This document shows positions 36,124-42,932 of a DNA stretch of 64,000 bases, piece by piece. The position numbers and the translations under genes are program-made. Numbering within the stretch: the stretch's first letter is position 1; the number at the start of each line of letters is the position of its first letter. A model generated the notes under the pieces. The model was not told the origin of the DNA and did no database searches. It saw nothing but the letters and a program-made list of their open reading frames with translations. Source of the stretch: Lachnospiraceae bacterium (GTDB lineage Bacteria; Bacillota; Clostridia; Lachnospirales; Lachnospiraceae); contig JAKSRM010000001.1 of assembly GCA_024403615.1 (NCBI GenBank), positions 124,001-188,000 of the forward strand. The letters run 5' to 3'.

Positions 36124-36483
36124 ATGGCTGGTTACAAAATTACAAAAAAAGATGGTTACTATACTTACACAGCACCTGGACACAATGAGTGCAAATGCAC
36201 AAGACTTCATGATCCTGCAGACGTTGATGGCGGACAGCTTATCAATGGTTTAACACATTTCCTTCCAGCAGGTGGCGGCACAGAATTCGCAGCTAACCCA
36301 GCAGAATCTATTTACTACATTCTTCACGGAACAATGAAGTTCAAAGGCGAAGACGGTATTGAAACTGTTCTTGAAGCAGGCGACAGCGTTCATATCGCAG
36401 GTGGTTCACCTAAGTGCGTTACAAACATCGGACCTGACACAGCTCAGATGTTAGTAGTACTTCTTCCTCCAGCACAGAAATAA
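36124..36483 (+). CDS. Cupin-domain protein, probably highly expressed
   Basis: 119 residues. A single beta-barrel cupin: YYILHGTMKFKGEDG is motif 1-like and LEAGDSVHIAGGSPKCVTNIG is motif 2-like, but with few metal His residues, so metal binding is uncertain. Reaction unknown. A perfect AGGAGG site, near-exclusive use of ACA for Thr and other codons shared with rpsB, tsf and livK in this window, and its own terminator suggest an abundant protein. A TACAAT -10-like box lies near 36055, with no clear -35. Confidence 0.8.
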   Translation: MAGYKITKKDGYYTYTAPGHNECKCTRLHDPADVDGGQLINGLTHFLPAGGGTEFAANPAESIYYILHGTMKFKGEDGIETVLEAGDSVHIAGGSPKCVTNIGPDTAQMLVVLLPPAQK

Positions 36484-36503
36484 TTTATAGTACGGAAGAC
36501 TTT

Positions 36504-36537
36504 AAAAGGCTGTCCTTTGGGACAGCCTTTTTTGTTT
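36504..36537 (+). terminator. Terminator after the cupin gene
   Basis: 11-bp stem AAAGGCTGTCC/GGACAGCCTTT with a TTTG loop, followed by TTTGTTTT. Confidence 0.9.
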
Positions 36538-36590
36538 TGCTTAAATTGAGGCCAATTCTAGAAATTCCAGCTATATTTATGGAGAACAAC

Positions 36591-36619
36591 TTGCCTTTTT
36601 GAGTTTGTTACGATATAGT
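36591..36619 (+). promoter_or_regulatory. Promoter before the surface-protein gene
   Basis: TTGCCT (36591-36596), 17 bases, TATAGT (36614-36619). Leader of about 55 bases to the start at 36681. Confidence 0.5.
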
Positions 36620-36680
36620 TAATGTGTATGCTTATATTGTTAACTTGTTGCTTGGAAATGATATATGGGAGGACTCATAT

Positions 36681-38624
36681 ATGAAAAAAAGATTTAGAGG
36701 AATTTTACTGGCAGTCATGGCGCTTGTATTTGCCTTTACGTTTTTTCCTTTGAAGGCGGCAGCAGAGCCATCGGTGCTCACCTCTGCTTCAGATTGGGCT
36801 GCAGGACTCTATCCGTCTGATGCAGGAATTACTTTTGATAACGTAATCGGTGGCGGCTCCATGTATTCTGGTGTTACTTATATGGTAAACGGGAACAGCA
36901 CGGACGATACGCTGTTGCTGACGACCACATCGGGTCTATCCTCTGGAAATAACATGGCAGGTGCGTCTGTCGGAAATATCCTTTCTGGATTGTCCGGTTA
37001 TGGTTTCGGTGGACATCTGAGCTATGTGGAGGTTGAGACCACTGTACCGAGCAAGAAGCTGACCTTCAACTATGCATTCTGCTCCAGCGAGTTTGATCAA
37101 TCGGAAGAGTACAACGACAGTTTCGCACTTCTTTACAGCATTAAGCTGCCAGACTCAGAATCTTGGAGCGAGTACACAAACGTTGCGGTAATTCCGGACG
37201 TTGGTGCCGTAAGTATCAAGAATCTGAAATACGCGGAAAAATGGACGAGCAACGGCTCCCTGTCCGGAAGCTCGGCTGACGGAATAAACGACTTTGCTGG
37301 CAAAGGCTATACGGAATTCTTTGAGGCAAAAATCGAAGATCTCGTTCCGGGAAGCAAGATTCGTGTTCTGTTCGCAATTTGCGATATCACCGATGAGGAG
37401 TATGACAGCGCGGTTGTAATCGAAGCAGGTTCTTTCAAGTTCACCAAGGCACTGGCGGATTACGACAATGAAAAACTCTATAATCTCGATCCGGGAGAAA
37501 CATATACCATCACCTTTTCGGATAGCTCCACTTTGGATGTGGTTGCTGATGCAAACGGCGTGATTCCGATGGAATTTTCTGTCGCTGGAAAGGACTATTC
37601 CCTGTTGGGTGAAACCGTCACAATCGCGGTTGCAGACGATCCTACCGCGATTCCACAGACACTTACCTTGGCAGAACGCCCTGATTCGCCAGAAGCTCCG
37701 GATGGCCCAGATGAGGATCCCGCCAGAAAGCCTGATGACATTACTTCGCCAGATGTTGAACCGGATATGACGACTCTGACAGTAATCAATCCTGTGGAAG
37801 GACAGGAGTATTCCATTGATAACGGCATGACCTGGATCCGTGACAGTGGCTCTGGAGAGGTTGCTTTTACGGATCTTACGCCGAACACAGAATATGAGAT
37901 TATTACTCGTATCGCGGCGACGCAGAACGCTCCGGCATCACTTCCTTCTGATCCTGTCAAAGTGAAAACACTGCCACAGCCAGAGACTTATTCTATCTTT
38001 ACGGCCGATTATAACGCTCCTTATGATGGCGCTGCACACAGTGCTGAGATTACTGTCAGCGACACTGAAAGAGCACAGATCCTCTACAGTACCGCTGCAG
38101 ACGCAGAGTATACCTCTGAGCTTCCGATGTTCACTGACGTAGGGGAATATACTGTATATTACTCTGCGATACATCCGGATTATTATCCTGCTTATGGTAC
38201 CGTACAGGTTACCATCACTCCACGTGAAGTAACTGTCAGCGGAATTACTGCCAAGGACCGTGAATTCGAAGCAGATAACAGAAGCGTTGACCTGATTCTC
38301 GATAAAGTTGTGTTCGACAATATCGTTTCGGGTGACAAGCTGACGATTGAAGTCACTGGCGAAATGGATGACGACAAAGTAGGTCAGGACAAGAACGTTG
38401 CTCTTACCTACGGAGCTCTCGACGGAGCAGCTATGAAAAACTATAAACTTGCGGAACAAGGCAACCAGATGACGACGACCGTCAACATCAGTCTTGTCAA
38501 CGACAAAGGACCTCAGACTGGCGACAACAGTCATATGTCCCTGTACATCGTACTTGCGATCATTAGCGCTATCGTTCTTATTGGAACAGCTGTGTATAGT
38601 AAAAAAAGAAAATCCGTACGATAA
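36681..38624 (+). CDS. Sortase-type surface protein with choice-of-anchor L-like domain
   Basis: 647 residues from ATG 36681 (GGGAGGA 7 bases upstream). A signal peptide (MKKRFRG, then a hydrophobic core to about residue 29) leads to a domain of about 240 residues resembling choice-of-anchor L (FNYAFCSSEF...YNDSFALLYS). Next come a Pro/Asp-rich linker (about 340-365), a fibronectin-like segment, and MBG/YDG-like repeats with TVSGITAKDREF. The end is a cell-wall sorting signal: GPQTGD, one hydrophobic helix and KKRKSVR. GPQTG is a variant of LPXTG. Base composition looks somewhat GC-richer than its neighbours by sampling a few lines. Ligand unknown; no sortase gene in the window. Confidence 0.82.
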   Translation: MKKRFRGILLAVMALVFAFTFFPLKAAAEPSVLTSASDWAAGLYPSDAGITFDNVIGGGSMYSGVTYMVNGNSTDDTLLLTTTSGLSSGNNMAGASVGNILSGLSGYGFGGHLSYVEVETTVPSKKLTFNYAFCSSEFDQSEEYNDSFALLYSIKLPDSESWSEYTNVAVIPDVGAVSIKNLKYAEKWTSNGSLSGSSADGINDFAGKGYTEFFEAKIEDLVPGSKIRVLFAICDITDEEYDSAVVIEAGSFKFTKALADYDNEKLYNLDPGETYTITFSDSSTLDVVADANGVIPMEFSVAGKDYSLLGETVTIAVADDPTAIPQTLTLAERPDSPEAPDGPDEDPARKPDDITSPDVEPDMTTLTVINPVEGQEYSIDNGMTWIRDSGSGEVAFTDLTPNTEYEIITRIAATQNAPASLPSDPVKVKTLPQPETYSIFTADYNAPYDGAAHSAEITVSDTERAQILYSTAADAEYTSELPMFTDVGEYTVYYSAIHPDYYPAYGTVQVTITPREVTVSGITAKDREFEADNRSVDLILDKVVFDNIVSGDKLTIEVTGEMDDDKVGQDKNVALTYGALDGAAMKNYKLAEQGNQMTTTVNISLVNDKGPQTGDNSHMSLYIVLAIISAIVLIGTAVYSKKRKSVR

Positions 38625-38644
38625 TAGATAATTAACCGTTAAGG

Positions 38645-38680
38645 AAGGGCGGCAGCGGGATTCCCGCTGCCGCCCTTTAA
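38645..38680. terminator. Bidirectional terminator between surface protein and P1 peptidase
   Basis: Perfect 15-bp stem AAGGGCGGCAGCGGG/CCCGCTGCCGCCCTT with a 3-base loop, between two convergent genes. Confidence 0.88.
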
Positions 38681-38740
38681 GTTTAGGCTTTTTTATTAAA
38701 ATATATTTTATGATTTAATAAAAGAGAGTCACATAAGGAT

Positions 38741-39697
38741 TTATAAATCCTTATATGAGGTAAAGCATCCATAGGATTCTGCAGATTTAATTGCATCGGT
38801 AATGGCGGCCATAGTCGCATGCTCGGCTAAAACACCGATTGCATCGATGGTAGTGTCAACTTTGCCGGACGCCATGACGAATACGGTATCGCCATCAAAA
38901 ATAGAGTGAGCAGGGCGGATTACTTTTGCGATTCCATCCTGACCTCTGCCGGCAATACGGGTCGCCTGAGCCTTTGATAAGCGACCGTTTGTGAAAATAC
39001 AGCCGATAACTGTATTCCCTGCAAAAAGGTCATCATTTACCGCATAGGAGCCTAATAACAGAGCTTCGCTGTCTGCAAAAGAAGTATGATCTTCCGTTAA
39101 AGCTCCCGCCAGAATCTTTCCATCTTCTGTCACATCACCTGCAGCATTTACGGCAAATACAGCACCAACCATTAATTCGCCCTGCTGAAAGGCTGCTACA
39201 CCAACGCCTCCTTTCATAGCGTTTTTCAGTCCGTTGGTTTTGCCGATGGTTGCACCGGTTCCAGCTCCAAAGTTTCCGCTTTGAAACGGTTCGCCAGAAA
39301 AGGCATTTTCTCCAGAAAGACGCCCCATGGCTTTATCCGGGCGGATCTGATAAGAACCGCAGTGAAGGTCGAATAAAATCGCTTCGCAAACATTCGGAAC
39401 AACAGTTACGCCAACATTTCGTCCAATCTTTTTCTCTTCTAAGAATTCCATCAAACCGCCTGCAGCATCCAGACCGAAAGAGCTACCACCAGAAAGCATT
39501 ACCCCATGGACCTCTGTCCGATTGCAGGTAGGGTCTAAGGCAGAAATGTCACGGGTTCCGGGAGAACCGCCACGGACATCCACTCCGCAAACCGCACCTT
39601 CCGGAGCAATTACACAGGTACAGCCAGTCATGGCATTAAGATCTTGCGCCTGACCAAGCATAAAGTCGGTTAATTGATTTATCTGAATTTTATCCAT
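38741..39697 (-). CDS. P1 family N-terminal-nucleophile peptidase (DmpA/NylC-like)
   Basis: 318 residues. Family P1 enzymes cut themselves before a Thr or Ser to make two chains and then act as aminopeptidase, amidase or oligomer hydrolase. Family segments CTCVIAPEGAVCGVDVRGGSPGT, EVHGVMLSGGSSFGLDAAGG (split here) and GATIGK are clear. The likely self-cleavage point is Asn-Thr in AGNTVIGCIFTNGRL. No signal peptide. The leader on the minus strand contains a TATAAT-like box about 40 bases before the start. Confidence 0.88.
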   Translation of the reverse strand: MDKIQINQLTDFMLGQAQDLNAMTGCTCVIAPEGAVCGVDVRGGSPGTRDISALDPTCNRTEVHGVMLSGGSSFGLDAAGGLMEFLEEKKIGRNVGVTVVPNVCEAILFDLHCGSYQIRPDKAMGRLSGENAFSGEPFQSGNFGAGTGATIGKTNGLKNAMKGGVGVAAFQQGELMVGAVFAVNAAGDVTEDGKILAGALTEDHTSFADSEALLLGSYAVNDDLFAGNTVIGCIFTNGRLSKAQATRIAGRGQDGIAKVIRPAHSIFDGDTVFVMASGKVDTTIDAIGVLAEHATMAAITDAIKSAESYGCFTSYKDL

Positions 39698-39794
39698 AAA
39701 ATACCGCTTCTTTCATAATGTTTTTTCTTCTGTTAATTTTTTATTATACAAAACATTCGAAAAAATGGCTACTGTACACGTTAAAACGCTGTTA

Positions 39795-39925
39795 AGAAGG
39801 GAAGCAAACCCATTCGGTCTGCGTGCGGAGGATGGGACTTCCACCGGTGACTTCGGCACCTTTCAGGCCGCGTCAGATGCATCGTGCTCACGTACTCGCA
39901 TCTTCCTTGTTCAAGAGTTATCTTT
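39795..39925 (+). ncRNA. Candidate structured RNA, class not recognised
   Basis: GC-rich, strongly folded stretch in a 500-base gap with no protein gene. Possible helices: AAGGGAAG (39797) with CTTCCTT (39901) closing the whole; CAAACCC with GGTCTG-like pairing around ATTC; a hairpin GGTGA-CTTCGG-CACC; TGACTTCGG...GTCA; and GATGC/GCATC around a GTGCTCAC loop. The CUUCGG loop favours the plus strand, where a terminator follows at 39940. On the minus strand it would lie between tRNA-Leu and the P1 peptidase gene, and there fragments (CTGAAAGG, GCCGAAG) recall the lysine riboswitch without the rest of that element. Confidence 0.45.
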
Positions 39926-39939
39926 GAACACAAAAAAAT

Positions 39940-39970
39940 AAAGGAGATTCCACTGGAATCTCCTTTTTTT
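39940..39970. terminator. Bidirectional terminator beside tRNA-Leu
   Basis: Stem AAAGGAGATTC/GAATCTCCTTT with a CACTG loop. Seven T on the plus side and ATTTTTTTG on the minus side; can end tRNA-Leu (minus) and the candidate RNA (plus). Confidence 0.82.
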
Positions 39971-39971
39971 A

Positions 39972-40055
39972 TGCGGAGAATGGGACTTGAACCCACACGC
40001 TGTAGCCAGCACAAGATCCTTAGTCTTGCTCGTCTGCCAGTTCCGACACCTCCGC
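39972..40055 (-). tRNA. tRNA-Leu(AAG)
   Basis: 84-base tRNA with the long variable arm of the Leu type, on the minus strand. Acceptor GCGGAGG/TCTCCGC, anticodon arm CAAGA-CTAAGGA-TCTTG with anticodon AAG (plus strand 40019-40021), T arm with TTCAAGT. CCA not encoded. Confidence 0.93.
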
Positions 40056-40201
40056 ATGGCGTCAAAAGTCGCGCAAGAAGTATTATAACATAACGCATTC
40101 AAATTACAATCTTTTTTTAAAAAATTTTTATTCGCGTTTTTTTCTTCAAATTAACACAGATTATATGTTAAAATAACAAAATCATAGAGGAGGTTCTTGT
40201 A

Positions 40202-40498
40202 ATGGAAATTATTAAATCACTAGAGGGAACTGAAGCAACTTTAAAGGTTATCGGAAGACTGGATACGCTTACTTCCGCAGATTTAGAAAAAGCAGTAACG
40301 GAAGTCGTACCACAAATAGACAGTTTAATTTTCGATTTTGAAGAATTGGAGTATATTTCTTCTGCTGGATTCCGTGTACTTCTGGCTACCAGAAATAAAA
40401 ATGAGGAATCTCTTAAGATTAAAATTCTTCATCTTACCGAAGAAGTAGCTGGGCTGTTTGAGGTAACTGGTTTTTGCGATATTTTCACCATTGAATAG
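40202..40498 (+). CDS. STAS-domain anti-sigma factor antagonist
   Basis: 98 residues. SpoIIAA/RsbV-like STAS domain. LIFDFEELEYISSAGFRVLLA contains the serine pair (YISSAG) that is phosphorylated by partner kinases. Strong GAGGAGG site. First gene of a three-gene set with an HATPase-type kinase and a STAS-phosphotransferase fusion. No sigma factor gene is present, so the controlled target is unknown. Confidence 0.92.
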   Translation: MEIIKSLEGTEATLKVIGRLDTLTSADLEKAVTEVVPQIDSLIFDFEELEYISSAGFRVLLATRNKNEESLKIKILHLTEEVAGLFEVTGFCDIFTIE

Positions 40499-40510
40499 AA
40501 GGAAACGCAT

Positions 40511-40966
40511 ATGCTAGTGAATGCTTGTGCAGAGCTTGGCGATGACAGAATTTGGGTAGAAAAACAGTTTGATGCATTGGTAGATCATCTACCTTTGGTT
40601 TCAGCATTCGTGGAAGATGAGCTGGAAAAATTGGCTTGCCCGATGAAAGTTACTCTTAAGTTAGCCATAGCTCTGGAAGAAATATATGTAAATATTGCCC
40701 AATATGGGTATGACAATAAAGGTGGCGATTGCTTAGTTGGCGTAGGTTTTAATCCGGAGGATGGAACGGTGGCTGTTAAATTTATTGACAGTGGAATTCC
40801 GTTTAATCCGTTGGAAAAAGAAGATCCGGATATTACTTTACCTGCGGAAGAACGAGGCATCGGTGGCCTTGGTATTTTTATGGTCAAACAGATTTCAGAT
40901 GATGTCTCTTACGAGTACAAAGACGGAGAAAACATATTGACCATGATAAAGAAAATCAGAGACTGA
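40511..40966 (+). CDS. RsbW/SpoIIAB-like ATP-binding protein (anti-sigma factor type)
   Basis: 151 residues. GHKL ATPase fold: LALEEIYVNIAQYGYD is the N box, FIDSGIPFNPL the G1 box and GIGGLGIFMVKQISD the G2 box. Such proteins bind a sigma factor and phosphorylate the STAS antagonist. It follows the STAS gene by 12 bases. Whether it acts on a sigma factor or on another partner cannot be told. Confidence 0.92.
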   Translation: MLVNACAELGDDRIWVEKQFDALVDHLPLVSAFVEDELEKLACPMKVTLKLAIALEEIYVNIAQYGYDNKGGDCLVGVGFNPEDGTVAVKFIDSGIPFNPLEKEDPDITLPAEERGIGGLGIFMVKQISDDVSYEYKDGENILTMIKKIRD

Positions 40967-40982
40967 ACGCGAGGAAGAACGA

Positions 40983-42155
40983 ATGGATTTTATAATTGAT
41001 AACGGCATACTTGTCATAAAGGCAATGGAAAGGGTGGATTCTAATAATGCAGCAGCTTTTGAATCCGAACTTACCGATATTCTTGAAAATAATGCACATG
41101 ACAGTATGATTCTCGATGCAGAGAATTTAAACTACATTTCCAGTGCTGGATTAAGAGTCATTTTACGTCTTCAGAAAAAAGAACCATCCATGCGAATTGT
41201 AGATGTTACCGCAGAAGCTTATGACATCTTTGAGATGACTGGATTTACGGAAGTTCTGTCAATTGAAAAAGCTTATCGAAAGATGAGCGTCGATGGTTGT
41301 GAAATCATCGGAAAAGGTGCAAAAGGAACCGTTTATCGACTGAACGGAGACACCATCATTAAAGTTTACAATGATCCAGATAGTTTGGCAGATATCCATA
41401 AAGAGAGAGAACTGGCAAGAAAGGCTTTCGTCCTCGGAGTTCCTACTGCGATTTCTTACGATGTAGTGAAAGTAGGAGACAGCTACGGTTCGGTATTTGA
41501 ACTGTTAGATGCAAAATCTTTCTCTCAGTTAATTATTGAAGACGAGGCCGGTTTTGAAAATTATGTAAATGAATATGCAAAACTGCTGAGATTAATTCAC
41601 AATACCATGGTGAAACCGGAAGATATGCCAGATGCGAAAGCTGTTGTAGGAAAATGGCTGAAGACCGTTTCTGTTTATCTGGATGAAGAGCAGACGACAC
41701 AGTTGGAAAAACTGATGGCAACCATTCCGGATACGCTGAATATGATTCATGGCGATTATCATACCAATAATTTGATGATGCAGAATGGCGAAACTCTGTT
41801 AATTGATATGGATACTTTGGCTCATGGTCATCCGATTTTTGATTTGATTAACGTTTACTTTACTTATGTGGGTCAGGAAGCTGCAGAACCGGAAGGCGTT
41901 ACCGCCTTTACGGGAATTGCCCCGGATACAGCAAGGAAACTGTGGAATCTTTTTATAAAAGATTATCTGGAAACAGAGGATGAAGAAAAGATTAACAGCG
42001 TTACAAATAAAATTAAACTGATGGCTCAGGTCCGTTTCTTAAATCATTACGGAAAGAGAAAGTATTTTGAGGATGAAGACGGACAGAAGATCTTAGAGGC
42101 TTGCAAAGGAGAGTTATCCAAACTTCTGATGCAGCTGGATACTTTGGAATTTTAA
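40983..42155 (+). CDS. STAS domain fused to an APH-type phosphotransferase
   Basis: 390 residues. Residues 1-100 are a STAS domain with the same LNYISSAGLRVIL site as the first gene. Residues about 105-390 are a kinase of the aminoglycoside-phosphotransferase group: glycine loop GKGAKGTVYRLNGDTIIKVYND, catalytic HGDYHTNN (His256, Asp258) and metal IDMDTLAHG (Asp275, Asp277). APH-type kinases act on small molecules or proteins; a role in drug resistance is not implied. The fusion suggests that STAS phosphorylation state controls, or is controlled by, the kinase. Ends in a strong terminator. Confidence 0.88.
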   Translation: MDFIIDNGILVIKAMERVDSNNAAAFESELTDILENNAHDSMILDAENLNYISSAGLRVILRLQKKEPSMRIVDVTAEAYDIFEMTGFTEVLSIEKAYRKMSVDGCEIIGKGAKGTVYRLNGDTIIKVYNDPDSLADIHKERELARKAFVLGVPTAISYDVVKVGDSYGSVFELLDAKSFSQLIIEDEAGFENYVNEYAKLLRLIHNTMVKPEDMPDAKAVVGKWLKTVSVYLDEEQTTQLEKLMATIPDTLNMIHGDYHTNNLMMQNGETLLIDMDTLAHGHPIFDLINVYFTYVGQEAAEPEGVTAFTGIAPDTARKLWNLFIKDYLETEDEEKINSVTNKIKLMAQVRFLNHYGKRKYFEDEDGQKILEACKGELSKLLMQLDTLEF

Positions 42156-42160
42156 TTGAT

Positions 42161-42190
42161 AAGGGTATGCTTGCATACCCTTTCTGTTTT
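42161..42190 (+). terminator. Terminator directly before birA
   Basis: Near-perfect stem AAGGGTATGC/GCATACCCTT followed by TCTGTTTTTT. Its T-tract ends on the base before the birA ATG. Confidence 0.8.
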
Positions 42191-42192
42191 TT

Positions 42193-42798
42193 ATGGATAT
42201 TGATAAATTACAACTTTTATTAAAAGATAAATTTTGCGGCGTAATCGAAAATCATGAGAGTGTGGCGTCTACCAACGACCGAGCGAAGGAATATGCCCTT
42301 CAGGGAAAAGAATGTCTGATTATGGCAGAACGTCAGACGGCAGGAAAAGGACGATATGACCGGACCTTTGAAAGTGAAACCGGCGGCCTTTATATGAGCC
42401 TCTGTTTGAAGGTGAGTCCTGCTACGTTTAACAAAATAACGGAGGAAGCGGATGAAGAGAGTCAAGCGGTTTTCCAATTGGGAGAGCGGCTTTTGCAATA
42501 TCCGGTTCAGGCAGGAGAAGCAGTTCGAAATGCTCTTGCAAGTCTATATGAAGAACCGTTTCAAATTAAACTACCGAATGACATTTTGCTAAATGGGAAA
42601 AAAATCTGTGGAATTCTTATGGAAGCCGTTCCTCACGATGATGATATTTTCCTGATTTTTGGAGTAGGAATTAATTTGGAAAATGAATTATCCGAAGAAC
42701 TTGTGAATGCCGCCAATCTAAAAGTGCTAACTGGAAAAACCGTAGAAAAAGAACTGCTTTGTGCGGCAATCATACAAGAATTGTATAAAATATTGTGA
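42193..42798 (+). CDS. birA: Biotin-protein ligase (group I, no DNA-binding domain)
   Basis: 201 residues. Attaches biotin to carboxyl-carrier Lys residues. ESVASTNDRAKEYA, AERQTAGKGRYDRTFES (GRGRxGR-type loop, with Asp in place of Gly) and KLPNDILLNGKKICGILME are diagnostic. It lacks the N-terminal helix-turn-helix and the C-terminal domain of long BirA, so it is short. Next gene is pyruvate carboxylase, its likely substrate. There is no ribosome site before the ATG, because a terminator hairpin and T-tract occupy the position; no other start fits, as the STN region lies within the first 30 residues. Confidence 0.9.
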   Translation: MDIDKLQLLLKDKFCGVIENHESVASTNDRAKEYALQGKECLIMAERQTAGKGRYDRTFESETGGLYMSLCLKVSPATFNKITEEADEESQAVFQLGERLLQYPVQAGEAVRNALASLYEEPFQIKLPNDILLNGKKICGILMEAVPHDDDIFLIFGVGINLENELSEELVNAANLKVLTGKTVEKELLCAAIIQELYKIL

Positions 42799-42932
42799 TT
42801 TATACTAAAAAATCAGGCGGTATTGTATGAATTTTGTATAAATATTCAAACAATTTTAATAGGAATAAAAATCCGTTCATGATAAAATAGGAAAGACTAG
42901 ACATGTGAACAACGCTTATCTTGGAGGTCAAA

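Noticed and set aside
39795..39925. Lysine riboswitch on the minus strand
   Set aside because: Only two short signature fragments match; the long P2 arm and the 3' half of the aptamer are missing, and the downstream gene has no lysine role.
39781..40102. Reading frames on both strands near 40 kb
   Set aside because: They cover tRNA-Leu, its terminator and the structured RNA candidate.
40983..42155. Aminoglycoside resistance gene
   Set aside because: The kinase domain only shares the general APH fold; fusion to STAS and linkage to a partner-switch pair argue for a signalling or metabolic role.
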